From: Mycteria americana | Lineage: Eukaryota; Chordata; Aves; Ciconiiformes; Ciconiidae | Reading direction: 5' to 3' | Length of the DNA: 64,000 nt | NCBI RefSeq assembly: GCF_035582795.1 | Contig: NC_134367.1 | Coordinates: forward strand, 64,501 to 128,500 | In this document: one piece after another, positions 25,507-36,648 of the stretch | Layout: every line of letters starts with the position of its first letter | Position numbering within the stretch: position 1 is the stretch's first letter | Notes under the pieces: generated by a model | What the model was told of the DNA's origin: nothing | What the model saw: the letters and a program-made list of their open reading frames with translations, nothing else | Databases searched by the model: none | Position numbers and translations under genes: made by a program

Positions 25507-25965
25507 ATAGAATCATAGAATGGTTTGGGTAGGAAGGGACCTTTAAAGACCATCTAGTCCACCCCCCTTTCCATAGGCAGGGACATCTTTCACTAGATCA
25601 GGTTGCTCAAAACCATGTCCAACCTGACCTTGAACACTTCCAGTCATGGGACATCCACAGCTTCTCTGGGCAACCTGCTCCGATGTCTCGCCACCCTCAT
25701 CATTAAAAATTTCTTCCTTATGTCCAACCTAAACCTACCCTCTTTCAGTTTCAAACCATTGTCCATTGTCCTGTCACTACGGGCCCTATCAAAAAGTCTC
25801 TCGCTCTTTCTCTTATAAGCCCCCTTTATATACTGAAAGGCCACAATAAGGTCTCCCCAGAGCCTTCTCTTCTCCAGGCTAAACAGCCCCAACTCTCTCA
25901 GCCTTTCTTCATAGGAGAGGCATTCCAGCCTTCTGATTATTTTCATGGCCCTCCTCTAACAGGTC

Positions 25966-26364
25966 CTACTCTAACAGGTCCATGTCTTTCTTGTTCCGTG
26001 AGCCCCAGAGCTGGATGTAGTGCTCCAAGTGGGGTCTCATAAGAGTGGAGTAGAAGGGGAGAATCACTTCCCTCAACCTGCTGGCCACACTTCTTTTGAT
26101 GCTGCCCAGGATACGATTGGCTTTCTGGGCTGCAAGCACACATTGCTGCCTCATGTCCAATTTTTTGTCCACCAGTATCCCAAAGTCCTTCTCTGCAGGG
26201 CTGCTCTCAATCCCTTCATCCCCCAGGCTGTATTGATTTTGGGGATTGGTCTGACCCATGTGCAGGACCTTGCACTTGGCCTTGTTGAACTTCATGAAGT
26301 TCACATGTGCCCATTCCTCAAGCCTGTCAAGGTCCCTCTGGATGGCATCCCTTCCCTCAAGCAA
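25966..26364 (-). pseudogene. CR1 RT C-terminal fragment
   Basis: 132 codons including [19 protein letters not shown] and [18 protein letters not shown]. It differs from the corresponding piece at 31826-32224 at only two residues as read by eye. Confidence 0.85.
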
Positions 26365-26389
26365 ATCAGCTGCACCATGCGGCTTGGTG

Positions 26390-26548
26390 TCATAGAATCA
26401 CAGAATCACAGAATCGTATAGGTTGGAAAAGACCTTTAAGATCATCAAGTCCAACCGTAAACCTAACACTGCCAAGACCACCACTACACCATGTCCCTAA
26501 GCACCTCATCCAAACGTCTTTTAAATACCCCCAGGGATGGTGACTCAT
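26390..26548 (-). mobile_element. Nested young CR1 3' end (about 151 bp)
   Basis: The insert (26394-26544) begins AGAATCACAGAATCACAGAA and contains GTATAGGTTGGAAAAGACC. It interrupts the older CR1, whose uninterrupted form is visible in the copy near 31790. TCAT flanks both sides (26390-26393 and 26545-26548) and may be a very short target duplication. Confidence 0.85.
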
Positions 26549-26709
26549 CTGCATACCTGCACTCAATCCCCCTGTCTACATCATTGATGAAGATAGTAAA
26601 TAGTATTGGTGCCAACACAGGCCCTTGAGGGATACCACTCATTGCTCCAGCAAACTTGGCCTTGCTCTTATAAATTCTATTTGAGCCAATATTTAGAAGA
26701 GATCCAGTT

Positions 26710-26728
26710 GGGGGGGGGGGGGGGGGGG
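26710..26728 (+). repeat. Poly-G run (19 G)
   Basis: An uninterrupted run of 19 G on the + strand directly beside the border between CR1 and the older relic. Confidence 0.95.
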
Positions 26729-26734
26729 TGATAA

Positions 26735-27990
26735 ATAGACCAGCTAGTCACTCGATACTTGTTCCAGTGATTAATTACACTACAAATGATGTGTCTCCTC
26801 ATTTGAACTTTTTAATTTCAGCCTCTGCATCTCATATTGCTCAGTCCTGGTAACTGAAATAGCTTTATGGTATTAGAAATTTCTTCTTGCATATTTGTAG
26901 TCATAATTAACTCCATACAAAATTTCCTGGATGACCTAAAGAGACTTGCTAGTTTCAGTCAAAACAGTTTTTTGTTGTTATTGTTGTTCTTTGCTGACAT
27001 TTTATATATTGATCGGTGTATTTTTGGCTTTTTAAGTCCAGAGACACGAAGCAGGAACCAATTGCAGTATTCTGTAATAGTCTGTTTTACGTAGAATACA
27101 ATGATAATGTTGCTCTGCTCTTAGCTACCTCTTTTTTTTCTCATCCACTCCGTCATTACACTGTTTAAATTCAGTTTGCAATTTACCCTCTTAAGCACAT
27201 TTTTCAATTGTTCTGAAAATGCGTCTGAGGGCACATTTCCTTTGTTTCTAGAAATTCAAGTTAACAGGGTTTAAGGCCAGACAGCACATGATGAACTCAT
27301 CTGTCCTTTCTAAAACATGATATATTTCACAGAATGACTCTAGCAGAGACCTTAATAACTATATTTTTTGTTGAGCAACTTTTCCAGAAAACTTTGTTGT
27401 ATAATCAATCTTTTCATTGCTTTCATTTGTCATCAGTTTTTTTAATCTGCACATTTTCTTTGCAATTGTTTTATAATTTCATTAACATTCTTGATAAAGA
27501 TGCCAAATAGCTGCAGACTCTAGGATTTTCTAGGACAAATCCTTATTTACAATTATTTACTAACGAGCATTTAATGTGCTCCACCAATATTTGTATAATG
27601 TGGCACCAAGAGCAATGCCTTACAGAAATTTACGATGTCAATAGCTACTTTTACCAACCCAGACTTGTAATTAATTAAAAAATAATGTTTACAGAAAACT
27701 GTTCTCTGTGAAACCATGTTGGTTGAGTTTACCTATGATATCCTTTAATGTCAACTGTTCTGTTGGTTTGCCCGGGAGATTTCAGACTGATAAGCTGTAC
27801 TTACACTGACCACGCAGCTTGTCATTTTTTAAATACTGGCAAAACACTATGGTTTTGTTTCTTTTTTTTTTTCTTGGAAGAGGAGAGAGAATATCTTCTT
27901 ATTTGGGGGGTTGGGGTTTTTTTCCTTTTCTTAATCCTCAAGGATTTCCCCATTGTTCCAAGAATTGTTAAAAGCCATTAATAATAATTC
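26735..27990 (-). mobile_element. Ancient L3/CR1-like LINE relic
   Basis: In antisense translation, faint RT motifs appear: QHGFTENSF around 27690-27720, and AIDIVNFCKALLLVPHY around 27600-27650, compare [16 protein letters not shown]. The left part (TGTTCCAGTGATTAATTACA) resembles the 3' region of old L3-type elements. It is heavily decayed and its borders are approximate. Confidence 0.6.
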
Positions 27991-28678
27991 AGAGAACTTT
28001 TCAGGAGGTTACTTACCATCCTTCCCTGCAAGTTATCCAATGCTGTAGCTTTAGAGATGTTTAAACTGTTTTAAGGATGCTAGAATGTCCAAAAAATGGA
28101 GCTGTTCTGTCGAGGTTTGCAGGAACTGTGAAACAGAGGATGTACCTTACACAGAGACAACAGCAGCAATTTGTCATTCCTGCCTGCGTGAAACAGCCCG
28201 ACTGCTGTGTGTGGCACATGGGAGTGAAGTCATGGCAGCATACATAATACACTTAGCCATATAGCTACATCAGTATGGAGTACATCCGACTTGTTTTTTA
28301 AAATCTCCATTGGTGAGGACACCATGCCTTTGCCAGGCAAGCTCCTTCACTGCTTCATTTTCCTTGCAGTAGTATTATCTGTAACCTGGATGTTTCACTG
28401 TGCAGCTGCAGTGTGTTTGGGAGCGGAGCCAGGGCCTGGGACCAGCTTTTGGAATAATGTGGTCCTCAGTGCTTGCTTAGTGACCTGCATGGCGAGTGTA
28501 CGGCTGGAGAGTTGACATCACCCTGGGACACTGCTTGACTGTGATGCTAGTAATGAAACCAACACTAAGCATGACATTATTTCTCGAAGTGTTGCTTGAC
28601 TCTGAAGGCCAGCTGTCTTCAAAATTAAGTAGGTCAACTTCATAATTAAAATACAGCAGGATTAACAGTGAGATTGGC

Positions 28679-28693
28679 GGGGGGGGGGGGGGG
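28679..28693 (+). repeat. Poly-G run (15 G)
   Basis: An uninterrupted run of 15 G, one of four G runs of 14 or more in this window. Confidence 0.95.
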
Positions 28694-28897
28694 CAGTTAT
28701 ATTGGGCAGCTCCACTGAGGCAATAATTAGTGCAGTGTCCCTTTTTATGCATGTTGTATCAGGTCCAAAAATCCATCTGAATTATGCTCAAAGGTCTTCT
28801 AAATCAGAAGCATTTGTTTTTAAAAAGTGCAGTTGCACCTCAGAAGCAAGCCTCTTTGCCTTTCTTCAGAAGCAGGTAACAAAAGCCAGTTAGTTAT

Positions 28898-29197
28898 TCA
28901 AATAAAGCCTTTATTTAAAAATAGACTAACCATAAACAGAGAAATAATCCTAGCGATTGCTGGGTGAGACAGAACCAAATAAAAGGTTAAGACAATCACG
29001 GCCGATGTTGTCAGCTTTCTCTCCAGCTCCAGTTCCTCATGACCAGGGAGGGCTCTTGGCCCCCTGCACGCTGCAGGGCATGCCAGTCCCTGTATGTGCT
29101 GCGGTGGACAGAAAGGCTTGTACTTAACCTGCCCTTGGATGGTCATGGTCTTCCTGGGGCAGCCATGGCCCAGCCTGCTGGCCTGGTCATCGCACAC
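28898..29197 (-). other. Unrecognised open frame of 99 codons ending at a poly(A)-like signal
   Basis: Reads leftwards and has a hydrophobic C-terminal part (AVIVLTFYLVLSHP). Its end overlaps AATAAA motifs on both strands at 28901-28915. I recognise no family and see no supporting splice structure; it may be chance or the 3' end of an unannotated transcript. Confidence 0.2.
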
Positions 29198-29499
29198 AGG
29201 CAGTCAGTGCTCCCTGCCGCCCCAGACAAGGACACATGGTAAATGTGGTGCCGTTTTTGTGGACAGCTGCTTCACCTCAAGGAAACCAGAGACCAGTCCG
29301 TGTAGCAATAAGGGTTACAGTAAAGAGGATGACTAATGTGCAAAGGAAGGATGTGGGGTATGAGGGAGGCACCAGGACATCTGTGAAAGGGAGACAGACT
29401 TCATACATCTGTTTTAAGTATTTTGAAAACAGGTAAACCTCAAAAGAAGACTTTTCCACATATCTTCAACTATTTCTTGCTGCATCTGCTATTTGAATT

Positions 29500-29860
29500 T
29501 CCAGAAGATTTTGACAAGGTCCCTCACTCAGACCTCTTTAAAAAGTGAGACTGCCATGCATTAAACAGGATGGTTGTCTTGCTGGAGGTTAGGGGAAGCA
29601 TTTGGAGGAGACATTTGGCATTTTCAGGGGAGTGAGGCCACTGGAGGAATCCCATAGGATCCACATTAACATTGCGCTGTTCAAAAATTTCCCCCATGAT
29701 CTAGGAAGTAAGTGGGCAGGGACTAAGACCAAGTTTGAGGATTACACAAGCAGTAAAAATTGAAAGGTAACCACAAAGAAATGCTGAAGCATCTTAGAAT
29801 AGTAAGTGGTTGGGAGATGGAACAGCAGATGTAATTCAGTATTATAAAATTAAAGGCACC
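29500..29860 (+). mobile_element. Ancient CR1/L3 RT relic
   Basis: Translation gives FPEDFDKVPHSDLFKK and, further on, IGSTLTLRCSKISPMI, decayed forms of [14 protein letters not shown] and [18 protein letters not shown]. Stops and frameshifts are frequent. Confidence 0.6.
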
Positions 29861-30351
29861 CAGTAACCTCTGTACATTGCCCTTGCGGGCCTCAGACTCC
29901 TTCAAAGATGGTTTGAATTTCACCTGGTGAAAAGATAGCTGCGTTTAAAATGGGGATATCCTGAAAGCCTACAGGAATACTTCACAACTTCTTACTGCTC
30001 AAGTGAGCTGTATATTGATGCTCTTTCCTCTTCAAAGCATCTTGCCATGGCTACATCAAATACCATCTTTCAGGATAGACTCTAGCCACCCTCAGTTATT
30101 TAACACTGGGTATTCTTTTTGCACATATGCTTCCTCTCCAGATACAAAATTATAGGCCTCAGCAACCTTCCGTGTGAGGGTTATTGTAGCCCATTTGTTT
30201 GCAGGGGAGTAGGGGTTAAGCATCAAATGACCAAGCATCCACTTCACTGCAGGTTTCCCTTCTTTTAATTTGAGCCAGAGAACAATATCTTCTTTAAAAA
30301 TATGTGTGTGCACATGCATACATATATATATATAAACTTATATCTATATAC
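29861..30351. other. Intergenic; short TA-rich simple repeat at its end
   Basis: Nothing gene-like was recognised. Bases 30320-30351 form a TATATA-rich patch into which the CR1 that follows is joined. Confidence 0.5.
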
Positions 30352-31347
30352 TGGACCTGTTGCTCACCAATGCAGAAGAACTTATTGGAGGGGTCAAGAT
30401 TGGTGGTAGCCTGGGTTCATGCCCTGGTGATCATGCCCTGTGGTTCATGCCCCAGTGATCATGCCCTGGTGGAATTCATGGTCTCAAAGGATATATGCCA
30501 GGCAAAAAGTATAGCCAAGACCATAAACCTTAGGAAAGCAAACTTTCAGTTGTTTAAGGGACTGGTGGATAGGACCCCCTGGGAAACTGCCCTCAGGAGT
30601 AAAGGAGCACAAGAGAGCTGGCAGCTCTTTAAAGGCTTTTTTCTTAGAGCACAAGAACTATGAATTCCCATGTGCGAGGAATCAGAAAAGGAAGGCAGGA
30701 GACCAGCATGGCTGAGTAAGGACCTCCTGGTCAAACTGAAACGCAAGAGGGAAATGCGTAGGCAGTTGAAGCAGGGGCACACATCCTAGGAAGAATATAG
30801 GGATCCTGGCCAAGAGTTTAGGGATGGGATCAGGAAAGCTAAGGCACAGCTGGAGCTAAATTTCCAAGGGATGTGAAGAATAACAAGGGCTTCTACACGT
30901 ATGTTAGTGAAAGACAAAAAGAAAGACAAAAGAAATTGTATCCCCCCAGTAAATGAGACAGGAGATCTGGTCACAACTCAGATAGAGAAGGCTGAGGTAT
31001 TCAGCAATTTTTTCCCCCTCAGTTTTCACTGGCAATTGCTCTTCCCACGTCTCTCGAGTCCCTGAATATCAAAGCAGGGACTGGCGGAATGAAGTCCCAC
31101 CCATCATAGGGGAAGATCAGGTTCAAGACTGAGGAACCTGAACATATACAAATCCATGGACCTGATGGGATGCATCCTAGGGTCCTGAGGGTATTCGCAG
31201 ATGTAATCACTAAGCTACTGTCCATCATATTTGAAAAGTCATGGCGCTTAGTCACCCAGCAACTGGAAAAAAGGAAACATCACACTCATTTTTAAAAAGG
31301 GTAAAAAGGAGGACCCTGGGAACTACTGACCAGTCAGCCTCACCTCT

Positions 31348-31749
31348 GTGTCCAGTAAGATCATGCAACAGATCCTCTTGGAAGCTATGTCAAGGCATAT
31401 GGATGACAGGGAGGTGATTAGAGACAGCCAACATAGCTTCACAAAGGGCAACTCATGCCTGACTAATCTGGTGGCCTTCTACAATGGAGTGACTGTGTTG
31501 GTGGATAAGGGAAGAGCAACTGATGTCATCTATCTTGACTTCTGTAAGACTTTTGACATGGTCTCACACAACATCCTTGTCACTAAATTGCAGAGATATG
31601 GGTTTGATGGATGGGCTATTCAATGGATAAGGAATTGTCTGGATGGCCGCATCCAAAGAGTTGCAGTCAATGAATGGCTCAATGTCCAAATGGAGATCCG
31701 TAACAAGTGGTGTCCCTCAGGGGTCTGTGTTGGCACCAATACTACTTAA
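31348..31749 (+). pseudogene. CR1 RT fingers/palm fragment
   Basis: 133 codons starting [20 protein letters not shown] and including the [17 protein letters not shown] motif. The frame is lost before VPQG. Confidence 0.82.
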
Positions 31750-32224
31750 TAACTTCATCAATGATGTAGACAGGGGGATTGAGTGCAGGTATGCAGATGA
31801 CACCAAGCCGCATGGTGCAGCTGATTTGCTTGAGGGAAGGGATGCCATCCAGAGGGACCTTGACAGGCTTGAGGAATGGGCACATGTGAACTTCATGAAG
31901 TTCAACAAGGCCAAGTGCAAGGTCCTGCACATGGGTCAGACCAATCCCCAAAATCAATACAGCCTGGGGGATGAAGGGATTGAGAGCAGCCCTGCAGAGA
32001 AGGACTTTGGGATACTGGTGGACAAAAAATTGGACATGAGGCAGCAATGTGTGCTTGCAGCCCAGAAAGCCAATCGTATCCTGGGCAGCATCAAAAGAAG
32101 TGTGGCCAGCAGGTTGAGGGAAGTGATTCTCCCCTTCTACTCCACTCTTATGAGACCCCACCTGGAGCACTGCATCCAGCTCTGGGGCTCATGGAACAAG
32201 AAAGACATGGACCTGTTAGAGTAG
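31643..32224 (+). pseudogene. CR1 RT palm/thumb fragment with intact YADD
   Basis: 193 codons with [20 protein letters not shown], the catalytic YADDTK and [16 protein letters not shown] stop codon interrupts it in a 15-base duplication (GGACCTGTTAGAG repeated) that is shared with the copy at 25951. Confidence 0.85.
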
Positions 32225-32243
32225 GACCTGTTAGAGGAGGGCC

Positions 32244-32651
32244 ATGAAAATGACCAGAAGGCTGGAATGCCTCTCCTATGAAGAAGGGCTGAGAGAGTTG
32301 GGGCTGTTCAGCCTGGAGAAGAGAAGGCTCCAGGGAGACCTTATTGTAGCCTTTCAGTATATAAAGAGGGCTTATAAGAAAGATAGAGAGAGACTTTTTA
32401 CCAAGGCCTGCAGTGATAGGACGAGTGACAATGGTTTGAAACTGAAAGAGGGTAGGTTTAGGTTGGACATAAGGAAGAAATTTTTAATGATGAGGGCGGC
32501 GAGACATTGGAGCAGGTTGCCCAGAGAAGCTGTGGATGCCCCATCATTGGAAGGTTTTAAGGTCAGGCTGGACAGGGCTTTTAGCAACCACATGATTTCC
32601 ACCTATTCATTCAAGGGGTCAGTGTTGGGGTCAGTGTTCACTGGCCATTAG
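32244..32651 (+). pseudogene. CR1 ORF2 C-terminal fragment
   Basis: 135 codons with [20 protein letters not shown] and FRLDIRKKFLMMRAARHWSR, the conserved C terminus of CR1 ORF2. The last residues run past the truncation point into unrelated sequence. Confidence 0.85.
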
Positions 32652-34191
32652 TGAGGTTAGGCTAAAACAAGTAAGAGAGATGCAAACCTCAAAGGAGTGA
32701 GGTGTGAATGTCTTCCAGTGGTAAAAGAGGGAATGAGAAATCAAATTAATTTTGTGAAGGATCTTAACCAGGTAATGAAAGAGATGATACAGCATGTTGG
32801 TCCTGACAGCAGAGACTGGATTCAGTGACTCCATTGGTGCCTTCCAGTCCGGTGCTTCTTCTCCTAGATATCCAGGCAGAACAAATGTTCTAAGAGATTA
32901 CAGCTCTGAACCTCAGTTCCTCAAGCAATTAGAACAATGCCCTGCACCTGCCCACCCTACAGTCTACAGGTTGGATTGCCCCAGAGCAGTCTAGGGTGTC
33001 AGTGAAGTCTGAACCCTCATAGCAGGCTCCTAGACAGTATAACATCTCACCTGAGGAGAAACCAGTAACCCAGATCAAAGCAGGAGACTCCGGAACATTA
33101 CCCCACTCCCTCCCACTGCTGTGAAGGTTAATTTACTACCCCTAGCTGCTTCTCTTTTTCAGGGCATCAGAACGCCTCCTCAGCTGGAAGGCAGTGTAGC
33201 TGCCGCAGCCAGAGGATATGCCTGGACCAACCCAAACCCAAAAATCCTCTCTGAGTCTCCTTGGAGTCAGAATCCTGCTTACTATGTGATCCTGCTTGCA
33301 GCATCAGATTTGTCTGCTCCCTGTTTGCACCCTGGGGCATTCAGTGAAGCCTCAATGGCTGGACTGATGGAATGGGAGGTGTCCAGGCACATTTGGGCTT
33401 CCTGCACCAAGCAGTTCCTCAACAAGCACAAGAGAGCTGTGGCGACAACCTGCGAGGATAGGAGAGAGAACACCAGAGCATCTGCTGGACCACCCTGACT
33501 ACCCACCCAGGGGACACCAACACCCCTGCATCATGCCATGCTGTGGGGACCCCCTCTTGCATAGTACAAACAGCCCAAGAGCCAAGAGCTCCCTGCCCAC
33601 GGGCATTGCCTCGCCCATCTGCCAGGGAAAGGTTCTACTGGTGCTTCTGTGCTGTTTCTGCTCAGGCTTCCTTGCTCAGGCTGGCATTCAAAAGCCAGTT
33701 CCCACCTTTTGTGCACAGTGGGGTGTTTAACTCATGCTTGACACAAAAGCATCCAGACGGGCTGGGGCCAGGGCTGGCCTTCCTGGTGTCCTGCACTGTA
33801 AGGGGAGGGATGGGGCATGTGAGTGGTGAACAGGATCCCTATTACCTTGTTTTTTTCAGTTGCTACCAGAATGCGTGTAGAGATTTCTTTGTGGCGGAGG
33901 TCATCTTACAACACCTCAGAGTCATAGATAACCTGCAGAAGGCTACCCAGACACGTGGCCTGGGAGTGCCCTGTGAATCGCTGTGAGAAGAACACTGCAC
34001 ATTAGAGCCAGGAGAAAGAGATGGCCCACACCGGTGCAAAGTGAAGACCAAGCTAAAATAAAAGACCCCCTTGCACAGCCACAACCAGTAATGGTTATAG
34101 CTGCATGAACATCCATATGTGTCCATGCATATGTCCAAGCAAGACAGACAATGCAGAGAAGGGCACATGCTGGCACAGCCAACAACCAATT
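32590..34191. other. Intergenic; nothing recognised
   Basis: Mixed composition with scattered open frames (for example 33121-33498 and 33543-33986) that match no family known to me. No splice pattern or RNA gene was seen. Confidence 0.4.
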
Positions 34192-34657
34192 CACAGAATC
34201 ACAGAATTGTATAGGTTGGAAAAGACCTTTAAGATCATCGAGTCCAACCGTAAACCTACACTACCAAGACCACCACTAAGCCATGTCCCTAAGCACTTCA
34301 TCCAAACGTCTTTTAAATACCCCCAGGGATGGCGACTCAACCACTTTTCTGGGCAGCCTGTTCAAATGCTTGATAACCCTTTCAGTGAATTAAAATTTCC
34401 TAATATCCAGTCTAAACCTCCCCTAGCGCAACTTGAGGCCATTTCCTCTTGTCCTATTACTTGTTACCTGGGAGAAGAGACCGACCCCCACCTCTCTACA
34501 ACCTCCTTTCAGGTAGTTGTAGAGAGTGATAAGCTCTCCCCTCAGCCTCCTTTTCTCCAGACTAAACCACCTCAGTTCCCTCAGCTGCTCCTCATAAGAC
34601 TTCTGCTCTAGACCCTCCACCAGCTTCATTGCTCTTCTCTGGACACACTCCAGCACC

Positions 34658-36592
34658 TCAATGTCTCTCTTGTAGAGGGACCCAAAACTGAACACAGTAT
34701 TTGAGGTGCAGCCTCACCAGTGCTGAGTACAGGGGGACGATCACTTCCCTAGTCCTGCTGGCCACGCTATTTTTGATACAAGCCAGGATGCCATTGGCTT
34801 TCTTGGCCACCTGGGCACACTGCTGGCTCATATTCAGGCGGCTGTCGACCAACACGCCCAGGTCCTTTTCCACCAGGCAGCTTTCCAGCCACTCTTTCCC
34901 AAGCCTGTAGCGTTGCATGGGGTTGCTGTGGCCCAAGTGCAGGACCTTGCACTTAGCCTTGTTGAACTTCATACAACTGACCTCGGCCCATTGATCCAGC
35001 CTGTCCAGGTCCCTCTGTAGAGCCTTCCTACCGTCAAGCAGATCAACACTCCCACACAACTTGGTGTGGTCTGCAAACTGACTGAGGGTGCACTCGATCC
35101 CTTCGTCCAGATCATTGATAAAGATGTTAAACAGAACTGGCCCCAACACCGAGCCCTGGGGAACACCGCTTGTGACCGGCCGCCAACCGGAGTAAACTCC
35201 ATTCACCACCACTCTTTGGGCCCGGCCGTCCAGCCAGTTCTTTACCCAGCGAAGAGTACACCCGTCCAAGCCATGAGCAGCCAGTTTCTCCAGGAGAATG
35301 CTGTGGGAAACCGTGTCAAAGGCTTTACTGAAGTCTAGATAGACAACATCCACAGCCTTCCCCTCATCCACTAGGCGGGTCACCTTGGCCCTTCTAGTCT
35401 TCTCCCTGCACAGCCTCGCTACACCTTTGTAGTCCTCCTGAGTTGCCCGCCCCTTCTTCCAGAGGTCGTAGACTCTCCTCTTTCTCCTCAGTTCGAGCCA
35501 GAGCTCTCTAGTCAGCCAGGCCGGTCTTCTTCCCCGCCGGCTCGTCTTTCGGCACCTGGGGACAGCCCGCTCTTGTGCCTTTAGGACTTCCTCCTTAAAG
35601 AATGTCCAGCCTTCCTGGACCCCTTTGCCCATAAGAGCTGCCTCCCAGGGGACTCTCTCGACCAGTCTCCTAAACAGGCTGAAGTCCGCTCTCCGGAAGT
35701 CTAAGGTGGCAGTTTTGCCGACCCCCCTCGCCGCTTCTCCACGTATCAAAAACTCTATCATTTCATGATCGCTCTGCCCAAGACAGCCTCCAACCATCAC
35801 ATCGCTCACAAGTCCATCTCTGTTGGTGAACAAGAGGTCCAGCGGGGCACCTTCCCTCGTTGGCTCACTCACCAGCTGCGTCAGGAAGTTATCTGCCACA
35901 CGCTCCAGGAACCTCCTGGACTGTTTCCTCTCTGCTGTATTGTATTTCCAGCAGACATCCGGCAGGTTGAAGTCCCCCACAAGAACAAGGGCTAGCGATC
36001 GTGAGGCTTCTCCCAGCTGCTTATAGAATAGTTCATCTGTCTCCTCATCCTGGTTGGGGGGTCTGTAACAGACTCCCACCACAATATCTGCCTTGTTGGC
36101 CTTCCCCCTGATTCTGACCCATAGACACTCCACCCTATCATCACCATCATCGAGCTCTAAACTATCTAGACTCTCCCTGACGTATAGGGCTACCCCACCA
36201 CCTCTCCTGCCTTGCCTATCCCTCCTGAAGAGTTTATATCCATCCATCGCCGCACTCCAGTTGTGCGAGTCACCCCACCACGTTTCCGTGATGGCCACCA
36301 TATCATAGTTTTCCTGATGTACAATGGCTTCCAACTCCTCCTGCTTGTTACCCATGCTGCGTGCATTGGTGTAGAGGCACTTCAGCTGGGCTGTCATCCG
36401 TGCCTCCTTCATAGAAGAACACCCCTTGCGTGCTTTGAGGCATTTCACTGGTGTTTCCCTCTTGGCTCCCGTTGCCTCAGTATCCCCTGGCTCAACTCCG
36501 CTCGACTTCGTCTGTGCCCAAGCGTACCCCGCGCATCTCGAGGACTCAGGCCGACTGTCCTCGCTGTCAGCCGCTCCCTCCAACCATGGCAC
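34658..36592 (-). pseudogene. CR1 ORF2, endonuclease fused to part of RT (644 codons)
   Basis: The N-terminal half is an AP-type endonuclease: [38 protein letters not shown] and SDHEMIEF. The frame then passes from REKTRRAK straight to [20 protein letters not shown], so the RT fingers and the HGF-x-GRSC region are gone without a frameshift. [20 protein letters not shown] follows, and the catalytic box is FADH instead of FADD. A frameshift near 34690 separates the last 90 codons. Retrotransposition by this copy is not expected. Confidence 0.92.
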
Positions 36593-36648
36593 GTCGCCCC
36601 TCAGCTTCTCTCGGGCAAGCCTGATATTATCCCCCTCCCCCTTCGAGT

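Larger units (their letters stand above)
25507..26640 (-). mobile_element. CR1 LINE, 5'-truncated, interrupted by a younger CR1
   Basis: The 3' end at the left reads ATAGAATCATAGAATGG and continues with RT C-terminal and middle sequences in antisense. It is split at about 26390 by a 151-bp younger CR1 and resumes at 26545. The right border near 26640 is approximate because an older relic follows. Part of it is nearly identical to the copy at 30352-32589. Confidence 0.9.
30352..32589 (+). mobile_element. CR1 LINE, truncated at both ends
   Basis: It starts within the endonuclease region (LDLLLTN-like sequence) and runs through RT. Visible pieces include 31348-31749 ([22 protein letters not shown]) and 31643-32224, which keeps an intact YADD box. 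It stops abruptly at about 32589, where related copies continue for roughly 95 bases to the octamer tail. The missing 3' end is unusual for a LINE. Confidence 0.9.
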
